Assembly: GCA_963681505.1 (NCBI GenBank)
Contig: OY811977.1
Span: 7,098,326 to 7,162,325 of the forward strand
Direction of reading: 5' to 3'
DNA from: Eunapius fragilis
Lineage: Eukaryota; Porifera; Demospongiae; Spongillida; Spongillidae
Length of the DNA: 64,000 nt
Shown: positions 45,518-56,436 of the stretch, piece after piece
Numbering within the stretch: position 1 is the first letter of the stretch
Layout of the letters: every line of letters begins with the position of its first letter
Made by a program: the position numbers and the translations under genes
Notes under the pieces: model-generated
Told to the model about the DNA's origin: nothing
What the model saw: only the letters and a program-made list of their open reading frames with translations
Database searches by the model: none

Positions 45518-45525
45518 TATATAAA
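45518..45525 (+). promoter_or_regulatory. TATA box of gene copy 5
   Basis: TATATAAA lies 73 bp upstream of the ATG at 45591 in the same conserved block as copies 1 and 4. Confidence 0.7.
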
Positions 45526-45590
45526 TGCTATCGATGGGTCACTCAGTCATCACTAAACAGTGGATACGCGTATACCCATTAGGAAAGGTC

Positions 45591-46136
45591 ATGGCAATGA
45601 AAGTACTTCTGATCCTTGCTGTTGCTCTTTTGGTGGCGTACGTTGCCCGCTCAGCTCCGGCCCCTGCCAAGAAAACTTTGTGCAGCCGTAATGCAGGAAA
45701 GTGTGTCCGTGTCTACGACAACGGAACCATCTCAGCCAATAGTGTAGGCAAAAAGGCGCCTTCTGTAGTTATCAAGTACCCCAAGAACGACCGAGTACAA
45801 TTCGAGCTTAAAACAAAGCCAGGAATGTTCCTGATTATGAAAGAACTAAACCATTCCAATTCTGAAGACGTCAGCAATACCACCTCGTTACCAATGAACG
45901 TAACAGCTAACCGAACTGTCGTTCATGAATACGTTCTTGCGGTGGACTATCCTTCTGAGCCGTACCTAACGCATTGGGAGAAAAGCACAACCTCCGGTGC
46001 GCTGTTTCAGAAAGTGGACGAGAACACGACGTGTGCCATTTCCTTTGGCAGTAGCGGGAAAGTGGCTGGTTCATGCAATTTATCAGCAGTGGATAGTATT
46101 AATCTAAATGATGCAACTTATAACAAGAAACAATAA
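45591..46136 (+). CDS. Secreted N-glycosylated protein family, copy 5
   Basis: A single exon of 181 residues. The ATG at 45591 is chosen because GGTCATGGCAATGAAAGTAC aligns with copy 4; an upstream in-frame extension covers the promoter and is not credible. Signal peptide MAMKVLLILAVALLVAYVAR. The mature part keeps all four cysteines, but the last pair reads CAISFGSSGKVAGSC. The usual stop is lost, adding about ten residues (NDATYNKKQ). Changes such as KYPKNDRV, MFLIMKELNHSNSE, TANRTVV and LTHWEKS give it the most divergent central part among the plus-strand copies. Confidence 0.85.
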   Translation: MAMKVLLILAVALLVAYVARSAPAPAKKTLCSRNAGKCVRVYDNGTISANSVGKKAPSVVIKYPKNDRVQFELKTKPGMFLIMKELNHSNSEDVSNTTSLPMNVTANRTVVHEYVLAVDYPSEPYLTHWEKSTTSGALFQKVDENTTCAISFGSSGKVAGSCNLSAVDSINLNDATYNKKQ

Positions 46137-46270
46137 TAATTGAAGCTATGCAGTAGGATAGGATGTAGCCAAGGACAATAATGTTTTTCTTCAGTATTAC
46201 GTGCTCTATTCTATGTCAATCGTTTTCATGTACACTGTATGTGAATGTTCTTATATTTCAATCAGGTTCA

Positions 46271-47527
46271 TATGCTTAAACATCATCCCCCCCCCCCCCC
46301 CCCCCCCTTCCCTCTCCCTCTATCAAAATGCGCGTAATTCCTCCAACTTGGCAACTATTTATTAATGTAATGAAGCCATTGTTCTGTTTATCCATGCACA
46401 GAGAAATACATACTTGCATGCACAATAACGAAAATTGTAGCTTATATCATAAAACCCATTGTAAATATTATATATATATATATATGGACTTCTTCTACGT
46501 ATCGGCAGTGTGTAGTTGCTTGCTTGCACTTAACTATGCTCAAATTTGAATAAATAAAGGTGATCCAAGCACGTGATTGTAACTAACCATAATTTGACGT
46601 GACTCTGACTTGGCTTGACTAAGGTAGGTGAGCACTGGGATGTTGGAGCGTACCTGGTTGATGCATGTGCATGCATTCATTGTGGGAAGGTGATCCGAGC
46701 GCCTGGTTGCAGTTGTGTAGGCGTGTATAGATGTGACCCTGGTGTGTAGGTGTGCCCATTGTATGTAGGGAAATCCCTGATGTATATATTGATGCATGGA
46801 ATAAAAATGGGGTGCGTCCCTGGCGTGTAGATATATTTAAAGTTTCCCAACCTGCATCCCTATACTGTGCAGATTATATTACAGTTGATTTTAATGTTCC
46901 CGTTCTATGGCTGTGTCCATGACCATGAATGGGAAAAGATCACAACAACCTCTCTATTGATGTTTGTGCCAAAAGACTGTATAATGATTCTGCATTTATC
47001 TTCACTGCTCAGCATGCAGTACGCATCTGAGACAACAACACGAGAAACGAATGCTCCTCATGCAGTATGGAGTTGAGTACGCCCCCCGCGCAAGAGTTTC
47101 AGTGATGTATTAGAGTCACATTTAATTGGATAAAGCTGCATGAGAGCAAAGTAAGAAATGTTATGACAAGGATGCGCGAGGGAAAACGTTTGCCGGCTTG
47201 GTAGGTAAACCAACTGGTTACGACAATGGGCACGTTTAAATGCATCAAAGCTGCGCTGAGTGTTTGTAGTTATTTGTCACAGCATTTTCCTCATGAATGG
47301 TGATATATCAAATGGAAGTTAGTTCTGTATAAATGAGCACAGAGTCCATGCATGCAGCTATCGTCTGGTACACACTATAAATGGTACACGTTGTCTGTTT
47401 ACGTGTCCATGTCCACACAAGTATTTATAGAATACTGGGAGTCCAGGGAGAATAGGTTGCACGCCTAATCAGTCTTGACATCAAATGTGTTAGTTCATAA
47501 ACACGCAGTTAAATGAATTATCATTGT
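46271..47527. other. Non-coding stretch with C-tract and short repeats
   Basis: A run of about 22 C at 46287-46308. 46480-46820 has repeated GTGTAGGTGTG and GATCC.AGC words. An open frame at 46867-47076 has no recognisable motif. Nothing else seen. Confidence 0.35.
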
Positions 47528-47813
47528 ACAAGTAAATAAAAACATTCTCTACGAGAAAGTTGGTGGGATATAGGATTTGATTATGACATTGGTGGTGTAA
47601 AAAGCAAGGAAACAAGGTCTTATCAGAAGGGAAAATGTCATAGTCCTATGTTTAGCACATTTCAAGGGCATGTGTTGTTTGTGTGCTAAATATAGGACTA
47701 TGACATTTTCCCTTCTGATAAGACCTTGTTTCCTTGCTTTTTACACCACCAATGTCATAATCCAATCCTATATCCCACCAACTTTCTCGTAGAGAATGTT
47801 TTTATTTACTTGT
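47528..47813. mobile_element. Fold-back MITE, copy F
   Basis: A near-perfect hairpin, ACAAGTAAATAAAAACATTC to its complement. Copy-specific arm sequences (GATTATGACATTGGTGG and AAAATGTCATAGTCC) are matched exactly in the opposite arm. Directly followed by terminal-hairpin element H4. Confidence 0.9.
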
Positions 47814-47837
47814 TTTCTTAATTTTTTTCCATATATT

Positions 47838-48204
47838 ATATAAAAGCGAGTCCTCCAGACGATTCTGAAGCTATTGGTGAAATTTTCATCGCTTAGAAAT
47901 GTTCCTGTCCTGAGTTATGCGTTGCCAAGAAGAAGGAGGAGAAGGAGAAGAAGAATAAGAAGACGACCCGCCCCTTGTTCCGAGACTGGGTACGAGGACG
48001 GGCAGTACACTCTTGTTCTCAACAACCACGCGGTTCAGCGACATGAAACAAAAACGAAACTACTCATTTTTGACTTCTAGATAGATTGCTAAAACAAGCT
48101 ACACGATCCGATCGTCGGGAGTGTTGTTACAGACGGGTCGCGTTTTTTTAATTACATTCATAGTCGGGGTCAAATCCTATATGGAAGTTTCTAACGAAAC
48201 TTCC
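47838..48204 (+). mobile_element. Terminal-hairpin element, copy H4
   Basis: Starts AAAGCGAGTCCTCCAG and holds a GAAGGAGGAGAAGGAGAAG tract. Ends in the stem-loop GGAAGTTTC-TAAC-GAAACTTCC (48183-48204) followed by GATA. No credible ORF. Confidence 0.7.
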
Positions 48205-48589
48205 GATATTGATATCACGTAAGTATGAGGAGGCAGACCTTTTCATTGTTTGTACATGCAAATATTGGGCGCAGAATACGCGAATGAGTACATTTACGGT
48301 TCCATTCGTGAACCACATAATGATACACATGCATAATCGTATTTAAATCTTGGGACGATCACTCAGCATTTAACTGAGTGTATAAGAACACATCTTTTTT
48401 GCGCTTGTTTAAAGCTAACACATTTGGTATCAAGACTGATTAGGCGTGCAACCAATTCTCCCGGGACTCCCAGAAATACTTGAGTGGACATGGACACGTA
48501 AACAGACAACGAGCACCATTTATAGTGTGTACCAGATGACTGCTGCATGTACTATGTGCACAATTATACAGTACTAATTTCCATATACA

Positions 48590-48719
48590 GTACTTCAAAA
48601 AGGAGGTAGAGTGATATCATATTACCGCAGAGCTGGATGCTCTGATAAATGGCGCCGTAGATTAGGGTGTTGATTCCTTTGTACGGTGGAGCTGGTAGAA
48701 GGTCAAGCCATAGTTTATC
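48590..48719 (-). repeat. Fragment of the segmental-duplication block
   Basis: CTTCAAAAAGGAGGTAGA, GGTGTTGATTCC and TCAAGCCATAGTTTATCC match 13905-14040. The fragment is cut at MITE G. Confidence 0.7.
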
Positions 48720-48997
48720 CAAGTAATAAAAACATTCTCTACGAGAAAGTTGATGGTATATAGGATTTGAAGGCAATTGGTGGTGTAGAAAGCAAAGAAA
48801 CAAGGTCTTATCAGAAGGGAAAATGTAATAGTCTTGTATTTAGCACATTTCTAGGGCATGTGTTGTTTGTGTGCTAAACATACGACTATTACATTTCCCT
48901 TCTGATAAGACCTTGTTTCCTTGCTTTTTACACCACCAATTGCCTTCAAACCTTATATACCACCAACTTTCTCGTAAAGAATATTTTAGTTACTTGT
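48720..48997. mobile_element. Fold-back MITE, copy G
   Basis: The arms match copy F except for copy-specific segments (GAAGGCAATTGGTGG, AAAATGTAATAGTC) that are again paired within the copy. The right end ACTTGTA abuts the remains of a secreted-protein gene. Confidence 0.85.
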
Positions 48998-49260
48998 ATA
49001 CTCTATTGAGGAGGAATATTAATTTTAGTGCCATAAGCTTTTCCACTGGTTATCCGACATCCGTATGTGTTGGTCTTTGAGATGACGGACCAATTAGCTG
49101 TAAGAGGGGTTTGTTTATGTATGCCGCTGAGATCGCAAAGTGTAATTAGGTGACATGTTACCGTACGTATTATAAAGGACAAACAGGCCTAGTAAGGAGT
49201 ATAGGAGTATTATCGATTCCATAGTTATTTTGTTTGGGGGATTCGGCAACTGCACGGAAG
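48998..49260 (-). pseudogene. Truncated secreted-protein gene copy: promoter and first codons only
   Basis: On the minus strand the leader and start (...CTTATGGCACTAAAATTAAT, encoding MALKLIF) match the start of the genes at 51409 and 55336. The upstream parts (CAGCTGA/TTAGCTGTAAGAGG and GAGATCGCAAA.TGTAATTAG) also match. The coding sequence ends after about ten codons close to MITE G. What lies past the MITE is an unrelated repeat, so the rest of the gene is gone. Confidence 0.7.
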
Positions 49261-50100
49261 TAGCAAGCTATAATAGGAATCCCCCGCAGCTTGCAGCTTA
49301 GTATTGGTCGGGCTTCGTTTATTACTAGCGGAAGTCTGAGAGGCGGCACATACTGATATACCTCGTGCCGAAAAATCACATGCAGTGCCGCATTTCGTTG
49401 CCAACGCGGATACGCGGACAAACCTTTCATCGGAAGTTGCATTTCACTGGGATAGGTCTTCTCAGTCAAAAATCTATATATGTCATCAAAGGCTTCCTGG
49501 AAAATTATTTTGACAATCAAACTCGTGGCTTATAAAATTAGTGCGCATGCGGTATATATATATAGTATATGATGATTAACACCGGGAGGGGTCACCCTAT
49601 CCCACCCCCGGTCACTGTATCCTAGGATACAGAGACCGGCGGTTACAAGCTGTATCCGGGGGTCCTCCGACGCCGGTTTCATTTTTATTTTGTGTTTGAC
49701 AAATTGTAAAGTACACTGAATTGATTCCTTAGTGCTTCATATAGTCTCTGAAAACACAATTGTTATATGTACAGCGTTTGCAATGCTTTTAAAAATACAT
49801 CTTTTATAAGAAAACCACATGAAATCATTAGCCCGGCCTTATAAAATAGGGGAGGATCACATGCAATTTGAACAAATGAAATGAGGATCAGCTGTATGCA
49901 CATGCATGTAAAATCAATGAAGAGTTTATGAGTCATCCCGTCAGTCTGCACGGCTGTCTAGCTAGCATAACGCACATCATTTCATTGATGTCACGCAGAA
50001 CGTTATAAAGTGGTCAATCGCAACAAGAGAAGCGTAAATGCCATCCACATGAGCGCGGCATTTATGCTTCTATCCCGACAAGGCGAGACATTACACGGGG
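49261..50100. other. Non-coding stretch with a palindrome
   Basis: A 116-codon minus-strand open frame (49170-49520) has no recognised motif. An inverted repeat CCGGTC..TGTATCCTAGGATACA..GACCGG lies at about 49607-49638. No other signal. Confidence 0.4.
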
Positions 50101-50878
50101 ATATCGATGTCTGGTTGTAATATATATCTCACGTGATGAAGTTTGGGAAGTGTGTACCATAATTATAAGGGGCTGCTCATTTTACTGAATATTATATTGT
50201 GCATGCTGTCTTGTTTGCGAGCAGCTGATCAACAGGACAATTTTGCCTGTCCCATTAAACAACCGGACAACCGGTTATTCAACCGTCTGATTATTTATCG
50301 CCATAATGCATCCGGTCAGCCGGTTAATCCGGGGTAACCGGTTGGTCAATTGGATTCACTAACCATCCGTATATTGAAATGGTGGAATATTATATACAAG
50401 GAGGAAATACGGCCCTGTAATATTTAACAGTGCAACTAAGGTAAAAGGTTAATCACGTGATTCATTGTGGTCGGCGGTACTGAAGTGATGTGTGTCTATC
50501 ATAATGGAAATATTGTAATAATAGGTGGACGGGTATATCTTGCCTGCGTGAACGAAGTGCAGCTCTACGGTGATATCCAATAATCACGTCACATCTATGC
50601 GCTCGACGCATTCCTTTATGAGGTTGAAGACTAGACAGAGTGATAATTAATCGGTCCACTAGTAGGTGAGTTGTTAGTGTGGCATTCCGTTGCGTATACG
50701 TGGATAAAAGGTATATATAGATTTAATATAATTACGTACACAGGTAAATGATATCCGATTCAGTACAAAGTATACCATAAGAGAGAGCACATGCATGTAC
50801 AGCTTTCACAATTCCGTCAGTACTCAGAATCTAATTCTAGTTGAATAAATAAAGTCAATTGATGCTTCGCAATACACA

Positions 50879-51409
50879 TTAAGAATCTCGTACAGGCTTC
50901 AACGTAATTGTATCCATTGCTGATAAATTACATGGACCCGCCACTTTCCCGCTACTGTCAAAGGAAATAGCACACGTCGTGTTCTCATCCACTTTCTGAA
51001 CCAGTGTACCGGAGGTTATGCTTTGCTCCCATTCCGTTAGGTACGGCTCGGAGGGATAGTCCACTACAAGAACGTATTCATGAACGACAGTTTGGTTAGC
51101 TGTAACGTTCATTGGTAGCGAGGTAGCATTGTTGTCATCATCAGCAATAGAATGGTTTAGTTCTTTCAACATTAGAAACATTCCTGGCTTGCTTTTAAGT
51201 TCGAATTGTACTCTATTATTGTTTGAGTACTTGACGAATACAGCAGACGACTTTGGGCTTCCATTGGCTGTGATGGTTCCGTTGTAATCGACATTAACAC
51301 ACTTTCCCGCCAGATAGCTGCACAATCTGTACTCATTTGGAGTAGGAAGGGAGCGGGCAACGTTAGTCATCACAGCGCTAGCGACGAGGAATACTAAAAT
51401 TAATGCCAT
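50879..51409 (-). CDS. Secreted N-glycosylated protein family, copy 6
   Basis: A single exon of 176 codons on the minus strand. The ATG at 51409 begins MALILVFLVASAVMTNVARS, a clear signal peptide; the four-codon upstream extension starts with GTG. The mature domain has YRLCSYLAGKCVNVDYNGTI, FVKYSNNNRVQFELKSKPGM, MLKELNHSIADDDNNATSLP, VTANQTVVHEYVLVVDYPSE, CAISFDSSGKVAGPC. It has four cysteines and sequons NGT, NHS, NAT, NVT, NQT, NTT, NLS. It pairs with copy 7 as a recent duplicate. A minus-strand TATATAAA lies at 51480-51487. Confidence 0.85.
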   Translation of the reverse strand: MALILVFLVASAVMTNVARSLPTPNEYRLCSYLAGKCVNVDYNGTITANGSPKSSAVFVKYSNNNRVQFELKSKPGMFLMLKELNHSIADDDNNATSLPMNVTANQTVVHEYVLVVDYPSEPYLTEWEQSITSGTLVQKVDENTTCAISFDSSGKVAGPCNLSAMDTITLKPVRDS

Positions 51410-51479
51410 GAGCGTTTCCACTTGTTATCTGTATATGTGTTTGTCTTCGAGATGAATGACAAATCAGCTGTAAGAGGCG

Positions 51480-51487
51480 TTTATATA
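51480..51487 (-). promoter_or_regulatory. TATA box of gene copy 6
   Basis: Minus-strand TATATAAA about 70 bp upstream of the ATG, the same spacing as in the plus-strand copies. In copy 7 the equivalent site reads TATTTAAA. Confidence 0.6.
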
Positions 51488-51489
51488 AT

Positions 51490-53040
51490 AAGATGCAGCA
51501 GAGATCGCAAAATGTATAATTAGGTAATTACGGTATAATAGGACAAAACATGCCCATTAAGTAATATTATCAAATTCCATGTATAGTTAATCGTGTAACA
51601 GCAGGAAGTAGCAAGCTATCATAGGTATCCCCCCCTCGGTTTGCAGCTTAGTAGATGTAATTGTCTCCATTTCTGAACTGTGGCGGCTGAAGGGTGGGGA
51701 GTTGCCCCAGTAATGACATGGGGGGCAAAGTACCGCATTTGGTAGGAGGTGTAGGTACACTTGTCAATTGCGACTCCTTTCCAGAGTGCTTGACAATGGT
51801 GTGAAGTCAGTAATGTTGCAAACGGCTAACTGTCCCGATTGTTAGCTTCCAAATGCTAATTATAAATATAAATGCAATAATATACCCTCGGCTTTCTGGG
51901 ATTGGGAAGCCCCCCCCCCCCCCCCCGGCGGATAAAACTAAAAGGACTAAGCACCCTTGTGAATTGAATAAAAACATCCTCGCTTTTAGAGCCCACCCCT
52001 CAAATCTTATCTATACCCTCCACCGCCGCTGCGATAGATGTTAAAATGGTTACAGAGACACAATTGCATTGCAGGGTGGATGTTGCACGTCTCTGTTCAT
52101 TCGTTGCCATGACCACCTAATTACTACATTCTGTCGTTATTTTATGTACTAGAAATGATGTTTGTCATTCAAACTATGGTCGTAAAATCTGCGGGATGAC
52201 TTCAATTAACGTTTGCCATCACACATCCTAGCGGCTTATTCATCCAACTCCGAGTTCATGGGCAGTCTCGCTTTGGTTATATCGCTTTTTATAGTATTTC
52301 GTAAATCATGATCAAAAGCGGCAATGCCAAAAATAAAACTGATCACCCACTTCTGTCGCCTATTTTTCTGCCTTAGAAAATCCAGGTGTATGCTATGTAC
52401 AATACCCCCTTCATTTGTATGTATCTCCCATACAAATGGTATTAGTACACAACTATCGTGCACTCCTTCAGTCCTGGGGCTGATAACTCTCTGCATTATA
52501 TGATGATATGCAGCAATGGCTAGAAATGCTCAGGGGTGCACTTGAAGCGTTTTCAGTAAGGCTATTGTATTTTATTGAACTCAGTGTGCCTTTTGTATAG
52601 CGCATTCCAAAGTATCGGTTGTCCGGTTCGATGCTATGGGACAGCAAATCCATTTTTAAAAATTTGGGCTGAGGCCCGCGTTCAATGAGAGTAGACAGCC
52701 GTAATTGACAACCAAACATTGATTTCTCCATGAAAGTTTCCCACAATAATAGCAGAAGGATGGATTCCCGACCATTAGATTTCACCAGTAAACTTCAGTT
52801 GTCCGACATTATCAGCCATTACCCAATATCTTCTTCTCAGCTGAAGACCATGTGGCGGCTACAGCATGGTTAGAACGTCATGTGAGAGGGCATGCATCCG
52901 CTTTAATCACACGTTTGGCATACACCACGGACACTTGTAGGTCATCAATTTTAGAGAGGGGCGGGTGTTTGGAGGGTCACTTGACCAGGTTCTCTAACAA
53001 TGCCGTTGCTTGTACACTAAAAAAAGAGAGATTATCACTG
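51490..53040. other. Non-coding part of the duplicated unit
   Basis: A C-run at 51910-51926. The block 52480-53050 is repeated at 55890-56470 (TTGACAACCAAACATTGATT, CACTTGTAGGTCAT). Short open frames here (52236-52785) are shared only partly with the other copy and are not convincing genes. Confidence 0.45.
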
Positions 53041-53880
53041 ACTTGATTGTGCATGGCGTTGAATGCTAAACCCACCTTTTTTCCGCGGTAGTTATCGTTA
53101 CTGATTTCTAATGCATTTATCGTAGATTAAATAATAAAATAAAATTATGTAGGTATAGCGGGGCAATACCATTGACAGAATGAACAACATAAACATGTAA
53201 ATGCCATTTATAAGGACAATAATTAATTACCACAACAACATCGATGACAATTAAAATTACACTGTAAAACAAAACAGCGAATAGCACTTCGGTTAAATCG
53301 GGATTTGAGAAATCGCGGTTTTTCCGTACAAATCCATCCCCATAGACAATTCAAGTATTACAAAGCACGCACGATTTTTTTTCAGCCAGGCTTCCAAGTG
53401 GTTGTTAGTATAGCACGCACACTGGCATTCCAAAAAAAGTAAGTCGCCGTATTTTTGCCATTTAAATTTTCGGTCCAGTTGAATTGTTGGCCAATTTTCC
53501 TAAATGTGCGCGACATCAATCAAAATATTCCACAGTCTATTATGTCTAATCCTGAGTAAAGTGTTACATCAAAATTATATTGTGAGTTTTCAAACCAATT
53601 GATAAATCGCTAAGAGTATTACTTGTTGGATTGCGTCGCGAAGAGCTTCATACTATCGTGCCAACAAAATTGTCCAAACTCATCTTGTCACAATCTCGCT
53701 ACCTTGCACTGAGCGTTTAACTATACCAGAATAATATATATAGTCGGATGGACGGGAACTAAAGTTTGGAGTGGCCTTATATAAATTACAGCGAGCAAAA
53801 CAGGCATTGGATAACACCATCATGATATGCTCAGAGAAATAGCTTATCAAAAAAAAAAAAAAAAAAAAAAAAAACTTAGG
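53041..53880 (-). repeat. Membrane-ORF repeat, proximal degenerate copy
   Basis: The minus strand begins with the MGMD-like start near 53345 and keeps the hydrophobic coding region of the copies at 56437 and 58066, but a deletion near 53290 breaks the frame. It ends in a run of about 26 A (53849-53874). Confidence 0.55.
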
Positions 53881-54805
53881 TTATAACAATTATCATTAAT
53901 TAGTATTTACAAAACACCCGGATCATATTCTTGTGAATAATAATCCGTATAAGTACATTTCACGGAATGCCACACCAACAATTTAATTACCCTTGCTGTT
54001 CGTTACAGAAATAAAAGAACGGCATGAGCAACACTTAAGGGAATTCGAGCATGCCTCCCTGCAGTAGCCATACTGATGCTCTCCTACTATGCGGTGGCAT
54101 TTATGATGAGGAAAATGGGAACCACAATTCCAGCTACCTAGTTAGAAAAGCAGCCTTTTACTAATAGCGAATATTCTGCAGCAAAGTTAAATGTTATTCA
54201 CGTGATCTATATGCTTTATGGTCTGAGGTACTGATGTGTCCCTCATAGATGACGGGTATCTTGCCTGCCTGAGCATGCAAATTGCAGCCTTGCGGTTACA
54301 TCACATCTATACGTATTTCTTAAGGGGAAACAATCACATGGGGATATCGATGTCTGGTTGTAATTTATATCTCACGTGATGAAGTTTGGGAAGTTGTTAA
54401 AGTGCTGCTCATATTGTGCTGCCTTGTTTGCGAGCAGTAATGGCAATATTGCAATTATAGGGGGACAGGTATCTTGCCTGCCTGAGCGAAGTGCAGCTTT
54501 ACGTTGATATCCAATAATCGCATCTATGCCCGTCGATGCATTCCTTATGAGGTTGAAGACCAGAGTGATAATTAATCGGTCCACTAGGTGAGTTGCTAGC
54601 TTGGCATTCTGTTGCGCATACGTGATTACAACAGAAAAAAAGGTATATATAGATTTAATATAACTACACAGTACAATATATCAGTAAGTATACCATAAGA
54701 GAGAGCACATGCATGTACAGCTATCACAATTCCATCAGTACTCAGAATCTAATTCTAGTTGAATAATGACAGTCAATTGATGCTTCGGAATGTGGCGCCT
54801 TTATA

Positions 54806-55336
54806 TTAAGGATCTCGTACAGGCTTCAACGTAATTGTATCCATTGCTGATAAATTACATGGACCCGCCACTTTCCCGCTACTGTCAAAGGAAATGGCAC
54901 ACGTCGTGTTCTCATCCACTTTCTGAACCAGTGAACCGGAAGTTGTGTTATGCTCCCATTCCGTTAGGCACGGCTCGGAGGGAAAGTCCACCACAAGAAC
55001 GTATTCATGAACGACAGTTTGGTTTGCTGTTACGTTCATTGGTAGCGAGGTAGCATTGTTGTCGTCATCAGCAATAGAATGGTTTAGTTCTTTCAGCATT
55101 AGAAACATTCCTGGCTTGCTTTTAAGTTCGAATTGTACTCTATTATTGTTTGAGTACTTGACGAATACTGCAGACGACTTTGGGCTTCCATTGGCTGTGA
55201 TGGTTTCGTTGTAGTCGACATTAACACACTTTCCCGCCAGATAGCTGCACAATCTGTACTCATTTGGAGTAGGAAGGGAGCGGGCAACGTTAGCCATCAC
55301 AGCGCTAGCGACGAGGATTATTAAAATTAGTGCCAT
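54806..55336 (-). CDS. Secreted N-glycosylated protein family, copy 7
   Basis: A single exon of 176 codons on the minus strand. The ATG at 55336 gives MALILIILVASAVMANVARS; an ATG two codons upstream (55342) is also possible. Nearly identical to copy 6, with changes such as NGTI to NETI (still a sequon), VVDYPSEPYLTEWEQ to VVDFPSEPCLTEWEH and ITSGTLV to TTSGSLV. The Tyr-to-Cys change adds a fifth, unpaired cysteine. Secreted, function unknown. Confidence 0.85.
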   Translation of the reverse strand: MALILIILVASAVMANVARSLPTPNEYRLCSYLAGKCVNVDYNETITANGSPKSSAVFVKYSNNNRVQFELKSKPGMFLMLKELNHSIADDDNNATSLPMNVTANQTVVHEYVLVVDFPSEPCLTEWEHNTTSGSLVQKVDENTTCAISFDSSGKVAGPCNLSAMDTITLKPVRDP

Positions 55337-56436
55337 GAGCATTTCCACTTGTTATCTGTATATGAGTGCTTGTCTTCGAGATGAATGAACAATCAGCTGT
55401 AAGAGGCATTTAAATAATAATATGCAGCAGAGATCGCAAAATGTATAATTAGGTAGTTACCGTATAATAGACAAAACATGCCTATTAAGTAATATTATCA
55501 AATTCCATGTATAGTTATTCCTGTAACAGTTATACTGCATGCAGGAAGTTAAGTTATATAATTATTGTTTGCAGCTCAGTAGATGTAATTGTCTCGCAGT
55601 GGCGGCGGAAGGGCGAGGATCCGCCCCAATAATGACATGGGGAGCAAACTACCACATTTGGTCGGAGGTATAGGTACACTTGTCATTAATTGCGACTCCT
55701 TTCCAGAAAGGTTTCGCGTGCTTGACATTGGTGACATTATCGTGAAGTCAGTAATGTTGCAAACGGCCGCCGCAGCGATAGATGTTAAAATGGTTACAGA
55801 TACACAGTTGCATTGCAGGGTGGATGTTGCACGTCTCTGTTCATTCGTTGCCATGACCACCTAATTATAACGTCCTGTCATACATCTATGGTCAGCCTTG
55901 GGGCTGATAACTCTCTGCATTATATGATGACCTGCAGCAATTGCTACAAATGTTCAGAGGTGCACTTGAAGCGTTTTCAGTAAGGCTATTGCATGTGAAC
56001 ACTGTGTGCCTTTTGTATAGCGCATTCCAAAGTATCGGTTGTCCGGTTCGTTGCTATGAGGTAGCAAATCCATTTTTAAAATTTTGGGCTGAGGCCCGCG
56101 TTCAATGAGAGTAGACAGCCGTAATTGACAACCAAACATTGATTTCTCCATGAAAGTTTCCCACAATAATAGCAGAAGGATGGATTCCCGACCATTAGAT
56201 TTCACCAGTAAACTTCAGTTGTCCGACATTTTTAGCCATTACCCAATATCTTCTTCTCAGCTGAAGACCATGTGGCGGCTACAGTATGGTTAGAATGTCA
56301 TGTGAGAGGGCACGCATCCGCTTTAATCACACGTTTGGCATACACCACGGACACTTGTAGGTCATAAATTGTAGCAAGAGGCGGGTGTTTGCAGGGTCAC
56401 TTGACCATGTTCTCTAACAATGTCCTAGCTTGTACA

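Larger units (their letters stand above)
43581..46270 (+). repeat. Segmental duplication unit, copy d
   Basis: The block (43581-44815), linker and gene copy 5 are all in the same order as copy b. A run of about 19 C (43834-43850) sits where copy b has CCCCCC. CA and TG microsatellites lie at 45017-45045 and 45127-45165. Confidence 0.8.
50101..53720. repeat. Direct duplication, proximal copy
   Basis: ATATCGATGTCTGGTTGTAA onwards, the gene at 50879-51409, its upstream region and about 2 kb beyond match 54351-57060 in the same order. The proximal copy has extra segments (for example 51830-52480), and the distal copy lost the matching stretch. Confidence 0.75.

Noticed and set aside
49170..49520. 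A 116-codon minus-strand frame
   Set aside because: No recognisable domain or signal peptide, and its upstream part overlaps the leader of the truncated secreted-protein copy. Not enough to call a gene.
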